DNA of 64,000 nucleotides, taken from assembly GCF_000373785.1 (NCBI RefSeq), contig NZ_KB892377.1:299616-363615 (forward strand), read 5' to 3'. Positions within the stretch are counted from its first letter, which is position 1. Every line of letters starts with the position of its first letter. The translations under genes were made by a program, and so were the position numbers. The notes under the pieces were generated by a model that saw only the letters and a list, made by a program, of their open reading frames with translations, did not search any database and was not told the origin of the DNA. The DNA is from Erysipelothrix tonsillarum DSM 14972. Its GTDB lineage: Bacteria > Bacillota_I > Bacilli_A > Erysipelotrichales > Erysipelotrichaceae. Positions 1 through 7,260 of this stretch are shown piece by piece.

Positions 1-1
1 C

Positions 2-130
2 GCGATAGCCGTCATATTCTTATTGTCGTGGAATAATTCAAAAGATTTTATTACAGAACATGAAGATGTTGCACGTATGGCCACGGATGAAGAAATTGAT
101 GAAGCGTTTGGAAGAATGAAAATAAAATAG
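2..130 (+). CDS. C-terminal end of a small membrane protein (partial)
   Basis: An open frame enters from the left edge and ends at TAG 128-130. The visible 42 residues begin with a hydrophobic stretch (AIAVIFLLSWNN), which fits the end of a membrane segment, followed by an acidic cytoplasmic tail rich in Glu and Asp. It ends 30 bases before the coupling-protein gene and is probably in the same operon. The coupling ATPase that follows has no membrane anchor of its own, so this protein may supply one; that is inference from position only. The family is not recognisable from the fragment. Confidence 0.5.
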   Translation, partial: AIAVIFLLSWNNSKDFITEHEDVARMATDEEIDEAFGRMKIK

Positions 131-160
131 TATTAAATGCAAAGGGAAAAAGGAGGGTTT

Positions 161-1714
161 ATGAAAAGAAAAAAGAATTTTATACCAGAGTATGGAGGAG
201 GGATCCCTGTAGGGTATAACGAAAAGAAAGATGAATACTTATATGAACGACTTGATTATCATTCTGGTGTTGATGGAGCAACAGGGATTGGTAAGACAAC
301 GCGTATCTTTATTCCTGCAGTTTACATAATGGGGCAACATAAAGAGAACATGATTATTTCGGATAATAAACGTGAAATCTATTCAACAACCAAGAAGTAT
401 CTTGAAAAGCAAGGCTATGATGTGCGTATTGTAGATTATCGTAATCCAGAATACGGTGATCGTGTCAATTTACTTCAAGAAGTCATTAATCATGTTGATG
501 AAGGTGATTTGGATTCAGCGCAAATGGAGGCAATCGATTTAGCTGCATCCTTAATCCCACGTTCAGAAAACGAAACACCGATGTGGGGTGACGGTTCCGA
601 AAGTGCAATTGCTTCAGTCATTCTAGCAATTTGTTTAAGAAAAGATTTTCCAATCACAACGAAATCGATAAGCAATGTTTTTAATAACATTATTCAGCTA
701 GGAAAATCTGAACAAGACGGGTCAATACTTGATCGTTACTTCAATTCACCAAAGCGAACACAAATTGAAAAGATTGCCTTTGGGAACTATGGCATGTCAT
801 CGTCAAAAGTACGGATGTCATTCAATACAATGGCAACGTCATCCATTCGAGAATATAGTTATGAAAAAGTTAAAAAACAAACGTCATATAGTGATTTTAA
901 TCTGAGAGATTACACCAAAACCGACAGTAAGCCTTTTGCTTTATTCATTGTTTCCCCCGATGAAAAAGACAGTATGAATCGTATGGCACCAGGTCTTGTT
1001 GAATATTGTTATCGTGTATTGGTTGATGAATCCAATCGATGTGATAAAAGTAAACTTCCAACGCGATGGCATTTCTTATTGGATGAATTTACGAATAATG
1101 GTAAGTTCAAGAATTTCGTGCAACGTCTAACCTTGTCACGTGGACGTAATATTTTTTATCATCTAGGTTACCAAGGAACACCTCAAATTCAGTCTTTGTA
1201 TGGCGAAAAAGATACTCAATCAATTCTTGATAACTTAGGGATCCGTATTTGGACGGAATTTGCAGACCAAACAGAAATTAAAGATTTCCAAGAAAAGACA
1301 GGACACTTAGCCGTAGTATCTTCAACTCAAACAGAAAACTCGAGAGGCTTATTTGATATTTCTTTAAATAAAAATAGCTATCAATATAATTCCTCAAGAG
1401 TCCCAATTTTTAAAAATGAATACTTGACGACATTAGGGATTCCCGATGCAGTCGCTAAACGAAGAAGTATGTATGCATTTAAAACAATTTTACCCGTGTG
1501 GATGGATACGGGACTTGTGAATGTTTTTGAGAAGACAAACAATAACGAAATCTATCCACGTATTGAGGATGACATAACTGAGTATTGGAAGTTATTACCT
1601 GATCCAATGGCTAATTTATATAAACCTCAACCAGACATCGACCTTGAGCCTATTGATTTTTACGATAACGAGTCTGAAAATAATGTAGACCTACCAGATA
1701 ACGAAAACTATTAA
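161..1714 (+). CDS. VirD4/TraG-type conjugative coupling ATPase
   Basis: Probable type IV coupling protein, the ATPase that brings the relaxase-DNA complex to the conjugation channel. Walker A is GATGIGKTT near residue 42-50. Walker B is the typical VirD4 form FLLDEF around residue 310, followed by the N-G-K-F stretch. The start is placed at ATG 161 because AGGAGG lies at 151-156; an upstream in-frame ATG at 137 has no ribosome site. The 517-residue product lacks the N-terminal membrane helices of many VirD4 proteins and the C-terminus is acidic, so anchoring may come from the upstream membrane protein. The next genes follow without a terminator. The family assignment is firm; the exact conjugative family is not determined. 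Confidence 0.88.
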   Translation: MKRKKNFIPEYGGGIPVGYNEKKDEYLYERLDYHSGVDGATGIGKTTRIFIPAVYIMGQHKENMIISDNKREIYSTTKKYLEKQGYDVRIVDYRNPEYGDRVNLLQEVINHVDEGDLDSAQMEAIDLAASLIPRSENETPMWGDGSESAIASVILAICLRKDFPITTKSISNVFNNIIQLGKSEQDGSILDRYFNSPKRTQIEKIAFGNYGMSSSKVRMSFNTMATSSIREYSYEKVKKQTSYSDFNLRDYTKTDSKPFALFIVSPDEKDSMNRMAPGLVEYCYRVLVDESNRCDKSKLPTRWHFLLDEFTNNGKFKNFVQRLTLSRGRNIFYHLGYQGTPQIQSLYGEKDTQSILDNLGIRIWTEFADQTEIKDFQEKTGHLAVVSSTQTENSRGLFDISLNKNSYQYNSSRVPIFKNEYLTTLGIPDAVAKRRSMYAFKTILPVWMDTGLVNVFEKTNNNEIYPRIEDDITEYWKLLPDPMANLYKPQPDIDLEPIDFYDNESENNVDLPDNENY

Positions 1715-1734
1715 CATGGCAATCATTGCCATGT
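1714..1734. promoter_or_regulatory. Perfect 10-bp inverted repeat, copy 1
   Basis: Arms ACATGGCAAT and ATTGCCATGT are separated by one base (C). The same palindrome, differing only in the central base, occurs at 4589-4609. Both copies lie just upstream of an element gene. A one-base centre is poor for an RNA hairpin and better suits a dimeric DNA-binding protein, so an operator is the likelier reading. Confidence 0.6.
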
Positions 1735-1763
1735 ATCTTGAATTAATATCGAAAGGAGTAATT

Positions 1764-2222
1764 ATGGAAATATTAAATTTTTTAAATGACAGTGATAGAT
1801 ATCAAATGGGACTTATAGCTAGTCATGTTAGCGATCTCATTCACGCACCATCATTCGTAGATTTTATTATTCTTGATAATGATGCAACATTGAGTGATGC
1901 TCACACCTGGTACTACGTTGATTTAATTACTGCAGTAAATCCGGAAGTGGAAGTTGCTGTTATGATTAGTGATTTTGAACACCGCGATAAATTAATGACG
2001 TTACTTACTAAAAAAGATATTGATGTTATTACAATCAATAATGAGTATGTTGAAGATTATCAACCAACGATAATCCCCAAGTGGCGGATCATAAAGAAAC
2101 GGAAACTGGCTAAAAAGAACCAGGAAAAATTTTACGCGTTACGTACAATGACAGAAATCCCAACAAAACAAGGATTAATTAGTAAATGGAAAGCCAAAAA
2201 GAATGAGAGTGACTTCGAATGA
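1764..2222 (+). CDS. Conserved hypothetical protein of the conjugative element
   Basis: A 152-residue soluble protein with no signal peptide or membrane segment. The N-terminal two-thirds alternates short hydrophobic strands and helices (FVDFIILDNDATLSD, VEVAVMISDF, IDVITINNEY), suggesting an alpha/beta fold. The C-terminus is strongly basic (IIKKRKLAKKNQ). I do not recognise the family. The start at ATG 1764 follows GAAAGGAG at 1751; the longer frame from 1716 begins inside the palindrome and has no ribosome site. The gene overlaps the M23 hydrolase gene by four bases (ATGA), so the two are translationally coupled and probably both serve DNA transfer. Confidence 0.65.
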   Translation: MEILNFLNDSDRYQMGLIASHVSDLIHAPSFVDFIILDNDATLSDAHTWYYVDLITAVNPEVEVAVMISDFEHRDKLMTLLTKKDIDVITINNEYVEDYQPTIIPKWRIIKKRKLAKKNQEKFYALRTMTEIPTKQGLISKWKAKKNESDFE

Positions 2223-3106
2223 AAAAGTCACTTGGAGTCAGTTTAAGTGCAGTCATTCTCTCATTGGCCATTCCTGTATTATTTTTAATGATGATGTCTT
2301 CAGCACTATCTCAAACAACAACTGGAATCATGGCCGATTCACAAGGCGATAGACAGTCATTCTTCGATTTATATTACCGAGAACCCATTATGAACACTCA
2401 GAAAGAAAAAAATGTGCTGGTGCCGTTTGGATGGCTTTATGGCGCAATGTGGTATAACAACCCTAACGAAATATCTCAAGGAAAAGTAAATGAGATGATT
2501 AAATATGCTTATGTATGTGATAAGGAATGTAAACTTGTTTCCCTTGATGAATTTGTAACGGCCGTTAAACCACATTTGTCGGATAAAGAAGTCACTATAG
2601 ATGAATTGAAGAAAAACATCCAATTGTTTGAAGATTCTGACCAAATATACTTTGGTGATATTCCATCTAAAATGAGTGATTACAAAGGGCTCGAAATGGC
2701 ATTACCTTTGCCCAGTAATTCATACCAAATCACTGCACGTTTTGGAATGTATGATCCTTGGGGAACTGGAGATTGGCATATGCACAACGCAATTGATTTA
2801 GCACCCAATGATGGACAAGAAGGTCATCCTTTATATAGTATGATTGAAGGAACAATATCTGGAAAAGGATATGATGCGAATGGGTGGGGAAATTACATCG
2901 TAGTACAAAGTAAAAAGTATCCAGAATTTAGCATTCGATTTGCACATATGCAAAAACCAAGTTCACTAGTTATTGGAGAATCAGTTAAAATCAAACAAAG
3001 TATTGGTTTACTGGGTAATACCGGAGACAGTGCTGGAGCACATGTTCATGTGGAGTTTATAGAAAATGGAAAGAGATTTAATCCAGAATTGGTTTTTGGT
3101 TTTTGA
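2219..3106 (+). CDS. M23-family cell-wall endopeptidase of the transfer region
   Basis: A 295-residue secreted or membrane-anchored zinc endopeptidase. It starts with a signal-anchor (KKSLGVSLSAVILSLAIPVLFLMMM). A linker region of about 130 residues precedes a C-terminal LytM/M23 domain. The metal ligands are visible as H-x3-D in HNAIDLA (about residue 189-193) and as HVH near residue 275, inside the typical GNTGDSAGAHVHVEF context. Conjugative elements of Gram-positive bacteria use such enzymes to open peptidoglycan for the secretion channel. The gene overlaps the previous one by four bases. It is probably the last gene of the transfer operon, because a new promoter-bearing region follows. 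Confidence 0.85.
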   Translation: MKKSLGVSLSAVILSLAIPVLFLMMMSSALSQTTTGIMADSQGDRQSFFDLYYREPIMNTQKEKNVLVPFGWLYGAMWYNNPNEISQGKVNEMIKYAYVCDKECKLVSLDEFVTAVKPHLSDKEVTIDELKKNIQLFEDSDQIYFGDIPSKMSDYKGLEMALPLPSNSYQITARFGMYDPWGTGDWHMHNAIDLAPNDGQEGHPLYSMIEGTISGKGYDANGWGNYIVVQSKKYPEFSIRFAHMQKPSSLVIGESVKIKQSIGLLGNTGDSAGAHVHVEFIENGKRFNPELVFGF

Positions 3107-3187
3107 TTATTTTTATCTTAATATTGTATAGTTGATATTAAAATGCGTTTAAGTATAATAAGGGTATAACCATGGGGAGGTAATGTA

Positions 3188-4432
3188 GTGGGGAAAATAG
3201 AAGTCTATATCGGTCCAAATGGATTCGGGAAAACAACTAAACTCAATACACTGATTGATGATTTAATAAATAACGGGATATCGGAACGCGAAATTTTTTA
3301 TATGCCTGCTGAGATTTACTTAGATGATGAAATTAAAGAAACAGATACCAGCACTACACGGTCTAAGACAATGGAGTTTCTACTAACTGATATTTTAGAT
3401 ACTGATAAGATTAACGCAGAATTTGAGAAAACAAAAAAAATGTATGAACAAGAAATTGAAAAGAATAGTAATCGGGTAAATGGAGCTTTTGACGAAGTTG
3501 CAAAACTTAATGGTAATGAGATAACCAGTGATATTATTGAGATAAATAAAAAAATATCAGTAACTAAGCCTATCCAAATTAATTCTAAAGAGTTTAAAGC
3601 AAAAATCGGTTCGGGTCAAAAATACTATTTCTTTCTACAACTTTTAAAAGAGAGTAATAAGAAGTACATATTTATTGATGAACCAGAACAATATTCGCAC
3701 CCAACACTTTTAAACAAAATTGCGAAAGTTATTAACTCATTAGTAGAATCTGGTAAAAGTGTATATATAGCGAGTCATTCACCAAGATTGTTGTCGATGT
3801 TAAACTTAGAAATTTCTGATATTAAGATTATCAATGATCATACACATAAAGCTAAAACAATTAGTATTTCTAATAATATTGAGAAACTAGATAAAACGTT
3901 TGAAAAAGTTAAAGGAAGTTGGCCAGAAGTTCATAGAAATTATTATGAAGAAATACATTTGAGAAAATATATTAAAGAATACTACTATAAGGATTTTTTA
4001 GAAGCACTCTTTACAAAAAATGTAATACTATGTGAAGGTAATTCAGATAAAGTTTTTATTAATAAAGTTCTTTCTAAAGCAGACAAATTGTTTGAAGATT
4101 ATCATATCTTTATGACAAATGGCAAGTTCAATATGCCTATATTTGTAGAGATATTCCTTGCATTGGAGATAAATACCTATCTGTTCTATGATGATGATAC
4201 AAATCTTATAAAAAATGATAAAGAAAAATTAGAGAGCAAATTTTATATGCAGGGACATGACTTACTCAATGACTATTTTAAAGATAGATTAGGCTGTAAG
4301 TGCTACGGATTTGAAGGGTGTTTAGAGAAAGAATTAGTTAAAAAAAATATGGAAAAAACCGTGTCAAATAAATTACTTGAATTTTTAGATAACTGGGAAT
4401 TCGAGACTAAATATGATATTTTTAATTTTTAA
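3188..4432 (+). CDS. OLD-family ATPase with Toprim nuclease domain
   Basis: A 414-residue protein starting at GTG 3188, seven bases after GGGGAGG. The N-terminal ABC-type ATPase shows Walker A GPNGFGKTT (residues 8-16), Walker B FIDEPEQ (about 161-167) and an H-loop ASHSP. The C-terminal Toprim domain shows ILCEGNSDK (about 279-287) and the acidic YDDD motif (about 333). This order defines OLD (overcoming lysogenization defect) nucleases. It is shorter than the usual 500-600 residues. No UvrD-like partner follows, so it resembles class 1 OLD rather than the Gabija type. It sits as cargo between transfer genes and an RNA/toxin pair, and a phage- or plasmid-defence role is the likely inference. 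Confidence 0.8.
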   Translation: MGKIEVYIGPNGFGKTTKLNTLIDDLINNGISEREIFYMPAEIYLDDEIKETDTSTTRSKTMEFLLTDILDTDKINAEFEKTKKMYEQEIEKNSNRVNGAFDEVAKLNGNEITSDIIEINKKISVTKPIQINSKEFKAKIGSGQKYYFFLQLLKESNKKYIFIDEPEQYSHPTLLNKIAKVINSLVESGKSVYIASHSPRLLSMLNLEISDIKIINDHTHKAKTISISNNIEKLDKTFEKVKGSWPEVHRNYYEEIHLRKYIKEYYYKDFLEALFTKNVILCEGNSDKVFINKVLSKADKLFEDYHIFMTNGKFNMPIFVEIFLALEINTYLFYDDDTNLIKNDKEKLESKFYMQGHDLLNDYFKDRLGCKCYGFEGCLEKELVKKNMEKTVSNKLLEFLDNWEFETKYDIFNF

Positions 4433-4434
4433 TA

Positions 4435-4443
4435 TGATATAAT
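4435..4443 (+). promoter_or_regulatory. Extended -10 promoter of the small RNA
   Basis: TGATATAAT at 4435-4443 is an extended -10 element (TGnTATAAT). No good -35 is visible, as expected for the extended type. Transcription would start about 4449-4450, exactly where the sequence shared with the RNA copy at 22220 begins. Confidence 0.6.
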
Positions 4444-4448
4444 AGTAA

Positions 4449-4553
4449 TGGTTATCAGCGACCAAGGGGAAGTTCCAAATGCTGACAATTGTAAAGAGGT
4501 TGAAACCTCAATAAAAAATTAGAGTGCCCCTCATTAATCTGTGAGGGGTTTTT
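4449..4553 (+). ncRNA. Pseudoknot small RNA, copy 1; candidate type III antitoxin
   Basis: About 75 bases (4450-4524) are repeated almost exactly at 22221-22296. Stem GGTT (4450-4453) pairs with GACC (4460-4463). Its loop TCAGC (4455-4459) can pair with GCTGA (4481-4485), giving an H-type pseudoknot. A separate perfect hairpin GAGGTT/AACCTC follows at 4496-4509, then an A-rich linker and a terminator. The RNA has its own extended -10 promoter and is followed, after two terminators, by a ToxN/AbiQ-like gene. That is the arrangement of type III toxin-antitoxin loci. I see no tandem repeats of the kind ToxI usually has, so it may be a single-unit antitoxin. Structure and conservation are visible; function is inferred. 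Confidence 0.6.
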
Positions 4554-4558
4554 ATTTT
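4527..4558 (+). terminator. Intrinsic terminator of the small RNA
   Basis: Stem CCCCTC (4527-4532) and GAGGGG (4543-4548) is followed by TTTTTATTTT. It sits between the RNA and the toxin-like gene, where type III systems place a leaky terminator to set the RNA-to-toxin ratio. Confidence 0.8.
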
Positions 4559-4561
4559 ATT

Positions 4562-4586
4562 AGACACGTAAATCGTGTCTTTTTTA
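4562..4586 (+). terminator. Second intrinsic terminator before the toxin-like gene
   Basis: Perfect 7-bp stem AGACACG/CGTGTCT with a five-base loop, followed by a T run. It comes only four bases after the first terminator, so the toxin-like gene would be strongly insulated from the RNA promoter. Confidence 0.7.
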
Positions 4587-4588
4587 TT

Positions 4589-4609
4589 ACATGGCAATGA
4601 TTGCCATGT
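4589..4609. promoter_or_regulatory. Perfect 10-bp inverted repeat, copy 2
   Basis: Same arms as the palindrome at 1714-1734, with G instead of C in the centre. It ends one base before the GGAAAGGAG ribosome site of the toxin-like gene, so a bound protein or a transient hairpin could block initiation. Confidence 0.6.
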
Positions 4610-4623
4610 GGAAAGGAGCCGTA

Positions 4624-5322
4624 ATGTGGGTACAAATAAATGAGGAGTATTTAAATTACTTAAGAGAATATGGGGATACACGAGTTCCGAATCAAGACTA
4701 TGGCGAGCATAAATTCAAACCCTTTTTTCCTGTATTTGAATTAAAAAATACAGGAATTGTTTATGTAGCAAACGTTGGGCATTATAAAGCAACAGAAAGG
4801 ATGATGGAAGACACGATAGATTTTAAGAAGATACCAGGAAGTCATAATAACTATATCGGTGTTGTTCATTTAAACATGATGTTTCCGGTACCTAAAGATC
4901 AAATTAAAAAATATGATTATAAGATGATTGAGGAGAAAATGTCCTGGGGATCTAGTTTTGATTTTAAGAGGCATCTTCCAAGATTTCAACAATATGAAAA
5001 ACGGGTAAAAGAAAAAGACATCGCCTTATCCGCTATGACAATTTACGAAATAAAAAATAAAAAATTAGATCCATACACGTCAAGACGAACCTTGCCGTTT
5101 TTAAATTTAGAGGCAAAACTCGTTGAGTATCAAATTAATAAATACATCAAAAACGAGCTATTACAATCTGAAAAAATTGAGGTTGAACGAGAAGGAAATG
5201 ACTTTCTGATAAATCATAAAAACAATGTATTTAAAGTAACCTATAACGAAATTAAGGATGTAGAGAAGTTGTATGAATATGTATCGTTAGGCAAAGCGCC
5301 CGATTTAGATATAGAGTTGTAA
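4624..5322 (+). CDS. ToxN/AbiQ-like type III toxin (endoribonuclease) candidate
   Basis: A 232-residue soluble protein. The N-terminus (EEYLNYLREYGDTRVP, then KPFFPVFEL and YVANV) and the middle (TIDFKKIPG, then IGVVHLNMMFPVP) match the order of blocks I know from ToxN/AbiQ/CptN: a YIxYLR-type start, a central beta strand pair, and a GVxNxNNMIPV-like strand. The helical C-terminal half (RTLPFLNLEAKLVEYQ) also fits, but the protein is about 50 residues longer than typical members. The start is ATG 4624 after GGAAAGGAG; an in-frame ATG at 4591 lies in the palindrome without a ribosome site. An RNA gene and two terminators lie directly upstream. Family call by eye; moderately sure. Confidence 0.6.
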   Translation: MWVQINEEYLNYLREYGDTRVPNQDYGEHKFKPFFPVFELKNTGIVYVANVGHYKATERMMEDTIDFKKIPGSHNNYIGVVHLNMMFPVPKDQIKKYDYKMIEEKMSWGSSFDFKRHLPRFQQYEKRVKEKDIALSAMTIYEIKNKKLDPYTSRRTLPFLNLEAKLVEYQINKYIKNELLQSEKIEVEREGNDFLINHKNNVFKVTYNEIKDVEKLYEYVSLGKAPDLDIEL

Positions 5323-5610
5323 TTGTTTGTTTGAAGTCGCAAAGCGACCTAGTTTTTTGCACGCGGGGTGCGTGCATTCTTTGGGAAAGACTCTTCTGCA
5401 ATTAAGGCAAATATCTATTTGTTGTAAGGCAGTAGAGCCTTTCTTAAAATCGCGCTTGCTAACGCAAGCGAAAAATACCAAATTGGAGTTTTACACCCTT
5501 TAGGGTGTCCAATTTAGTATTAGCAGGATAAGGGGCGTAACTTATGGTGTCCCATAAGTTACTTGTAGCAAATCGCCAGTGGCGATTTCGAGGGGCAGTT
5601 TTGGTAACAT
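5323..5610. other. Hairpin-rich non-coding region, oriT-like
   Basis: About 290 bases without a gene that hold six strong inverted repeats: GTCGC/GCGAC (5336-5348), TGCACGC/GCGTGCA (5358-5376), CGCTTGC/GCAAGCG (5453-5470), a nested hairpin 5476-5520 (ATACCAAATTGGA against TCCAATTTAGTAT with ACACCC/GGGTGT inside), an 11-bp arm pair GTAACTTATGG/CCATAAGTTAC (5537-5562), and AAATCGCC/GGCGATTT (5570-5588). This density, just before a DNA-binding accessory gene and near coupling-protein genes, is what an origin of transfer or single-strand origin looks like. No relaxase gene or known nick motif is identifiable in the window. Confidence 0.5.
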
Positions 5611-5612
5611 TG

Positions 5613-5721
5613 TGCGACATTTTGACATAAAACAATAATAAAAAGTGCGACATATGGACTTTTGCGACTTTTTATATGTTATTGTCGCAGTATTTTGTAA
5701 TTATAATCGCGACTTTGCGAC
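5613..5721 (+). promoter_or_regulatory. Cluster of TGCGAC repeats upstream of the accessory gene
   Basis: TGCGAC occurs at 5613, 5646, 5663 and 5716, with a close variant CGCGAC at 5708 and an inverted copy GTCGCA at 5684. The cluster overlaps TATAAT (5703-5708) and reaches the AGGAGG of the following gene. A related hairpin GTCGC/GCGAC sits at 5336. Iterated sites like these usually bind the product of the adjacent gene, here a predicted DNA-binding protein. Confidence 0.55.
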
Positions 5722-5731
5722 AGGAGGAAAT

Positions 5732-6331
5732 ATGAACGAATTAAGAGAAAAATTAATAAATAGAATGGAAAAAGAAAAATTGAACGTTTCTGAAGTATCT
5801 AATATTACTGGATTAAATAGAAAAACACTACAACGATTTTTATACACAAGTACAAACATTTCTAAATCAACTTCAGCTACACTCTCTGGATTTGTTGATT
5901 ATCCAGGTAAATATAAAGAGGTTGAGGAAATGATTAATGTAGGTCAAGTTAGGATTCCAAAAGCACATTATGAATATCTAAAACGTCATGCTGAAGAAGA
6001 TGGAGTCTCTGTGATCGAGGTGTTAAGAAGAGTAGTAGAAAATGTTGTCGAGAATGACTATTTATGGAAATCATTTGATGAACATTTAAATATTACTGAA
6101 CGAGCTTTAAAAACGACAATGAGTAAAACGATGATTCCTTTTATTAGACAACAAGATAAAGAAATTGCATTTATTGGAAATTATGTAATGTACCTGGAGG
6201 AACTCATATTCCGACTATGTTCTAAAGACCACAGTGATAAAGAATTTAGAAAAAGTATGAAGGTGATTAAAGATAGCATGTTTGAGATTGGTGACAACAA
6301 GCGATATAAAAGAACGAAGAAAGTGGACTAG
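5732..6331 (+). CDS. DNA-binding accessory protein of the mobile element
   Basis: A 199-residue protein. Residues about 1-45 look like a helix-turn-helix (KLNVSEVSNITGLNRKTLQRFL). Residues 75-110 (QVRIPKAHYEYLKRHAEEDGVSVIEVLRRVV) look like a ribbon-helix-helix segment, with one beta strand then two helices. The remainder is helical and ends in a basic tail. Start ATG 5732 follows CAGGAGG. It lies directly after the hairpin region and the TGCGAC cluster, which suggests autoregulation and/or a relaxosome role. I do not recognise a named family; MobC-like or a transfer-region repressor are the main alternatives. Confidence 0.6.
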   Translation: MNELREKLINRMEKEKLNVSEVSNITGLNRKTLQRFLYTSTNISKSTSATLSGFVDYPGKYKEVEEMINVGQVRIPKAHYEYLKRHAEEDGVSVIEVLRRVVENVVENDYLWKSFDEHLNITERALKTTMSKTMIPFIRQQDKEIAFIGNYVMYLEELIFRLCSKDHSDKEFRKSMKVIKDSMFEIGDNKRYKRTKKVD

Positions 6332-6408
6332 CCGATTGGCTGGTTTACTTTTTTTATTTTGTAAAAGATGACTCGAGCCCTTGGTTCCCGTACTCTAACA
6401 TACGTTCC

Positions 6409-6594
6409 AAGAAAATCAAAATTCGCAAATTTTTTATGAGTAATGCGCTCATAAAAATTTTACTCTCGAGCAATGCTGCGCGCGTCAGATTATTTTTAAG
6501 GTTCATTCACTGCGTTCATACTCCACCCGCACTCGTGCGAATTCCGTCCTTAAAAATAATCTTCCTTTTCCGCTTGCATTGTTTTGATTTTCTT
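6409..6594. repeat. Nested fold-back (large inverted repeats) A
   Basis: The outer arms are 13 bp (AAGAAAATCAAAA at 6409-6421 and its complement at 6582-6594). Inside are a hairpin at 6426-6461 (TTTTTTATGAG against CTCATAAAAA) and a pair of perfect 15-bp arms at 6487-6501 and 6548-6562. The loops contain GC-rich short palindromes. No coding frame is present between 6332 and 6660. The same architecture recurs at 7798-7919. Confidence 0.65.
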
Positions 6595-6660
6595 TCCACG
6601 TCTGTTTTCATTTAGTCACCAAGGGCAAAGATAAAAACTTGGTAGAAAGGAGTATGTATC

Positions 6661-6810
6661 ATGAGCAACGCTAATTGTATGAATAATGATGAAGTAAGTG
6701 AACCAATGATTGAAATACCACTTGGTTTATTTCTAGCACTTGTGAATGGTAATGTAGAAGTAAAAGTAACTGAAATCGCGATATGCGGAGAAAAGGAAAA
6801 GGTAAACTAA
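6661..6810 (+). CDS. Small hypothetical protein (49 residues)
   Basis: Begins at ATG 6661, nine bases after AAAGGAG, and ends with TAA one base before the next ATG. The product has a Met/Asn/Asp-rich start and a short amphipathic centre (IEIPLGLFLALVNGNVEVKVTEIAI). No signal peptide is evident. It is coupled to the following gene. The good ribosome site and tight spacing support a real gene, but I do not recognise the family. Confidence 0.6.
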   Translation: MSNANCMNNDEVSEPMIEIPLGLFLALVNGNVEVKVTEIAICGEKEKVN

Positions 6811-6811
6811 T

Positions 6812-7210
6812 ATGAACTATTTTATTGCAAAAGAAATTGAAACAGGATATGAAGGACTTTATGAATACAGTGGAAAAATCAACAAGAAAGATTATGTTGT
6901 TATTCCTAATTGTAGTGATGAACCGGTTACTGCAATTGTAGTTAAAACAGTTAGTCGTTATAATGCATTGACATCTAATGAAACACCACAAGCAATTATT
7001 GATACGATTGATGTTAAAGGGTGGCAACTTCGTAGAGAAAAAGAACTTGATAATGTGATTTTACTTGAAAAAATGCAAGGTAAAATTAGTCAAATTAAAC
7101 TCTTGGAACAACTTGAAAAATATGCTTCAAGAGATACTGAAATGGCAGAGTTCTTAAATGAGTTTAAAAAAGAAACAACCGAACCGATTAATGATAATAC
7201 TGATTACTAG
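6812..7210 (+). CDS. Hypothetical mobile-element protein
   Basis: A 132-residue soluble protein starting one base after the stop of the small upstream gene. The N-terminal half is beta-rich (NYFIAKEIETGYEGLYEYSG, DYVVIPNCSDEPVTAIVV), compatible with a small SH3-like or barrel domain. The C-terminal half is helical and acidic (KISQIKLLEQLEKYASRDTEMAEFLNEFKKE). Its place between two fold-back regions suggests an accessory gene of the conjugative element. I do not recognise a family and propose no function. Confidence 0.6.
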   Translation: MNYFIAKEIETGYEGLYEYSGKINKKDYVVIPNCSDEPVTAIVVKTVSRYNALTSNETPQAIIDTIDVKGWQLRREKELDNVILLEKMQGKISQIKLLEQLEKYASRDTEMAEFLNEFKKETTEPINDNTDY

Positions 7211-7260
7211 AAGTAAGTGCGTGTGAACCACGCACTACTTCATTTTTAAAAGGAGATAAT

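Noticed and set aside
1716..1763. N-terminal extension of the hypothetical protein beginning inside the palindrome
   Set aside because: No ribosome site upstream of ATG 1716, whereas GAAAGGAG precedes ATG 1764. The extension is palindrome sequence repeated elsewhere.
4496..4524. preQ1-I riboswitch, because of a GAGG...CCTC stem followed by an A-rich tail
   Set aside because: The hairpin loop is only about two to four bases and lacks the conserved preQ1 loop; the downstream gene is not a queuosine gene.
5459..5653. Minus-strand 64-residue frame in the hairpin region
   Set aside because: Made of inverted-repeat sequence, no ribosome site and no protein-like composition.
5645..5731. Coding extension MRHMDFCDFLYVIV upstream of the accessory gene
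   Set aside because: It overlaps the TGCGAC repeats and promoter, and AGGAGG directly precedes ATG 5732.
6671..7027. Minus-strand 118-residue frame
   Set aside because: Antisense shadow of two plus-strand genes with good ribosome sites; composition is Asn/Cys/Phe-rich nonsense.
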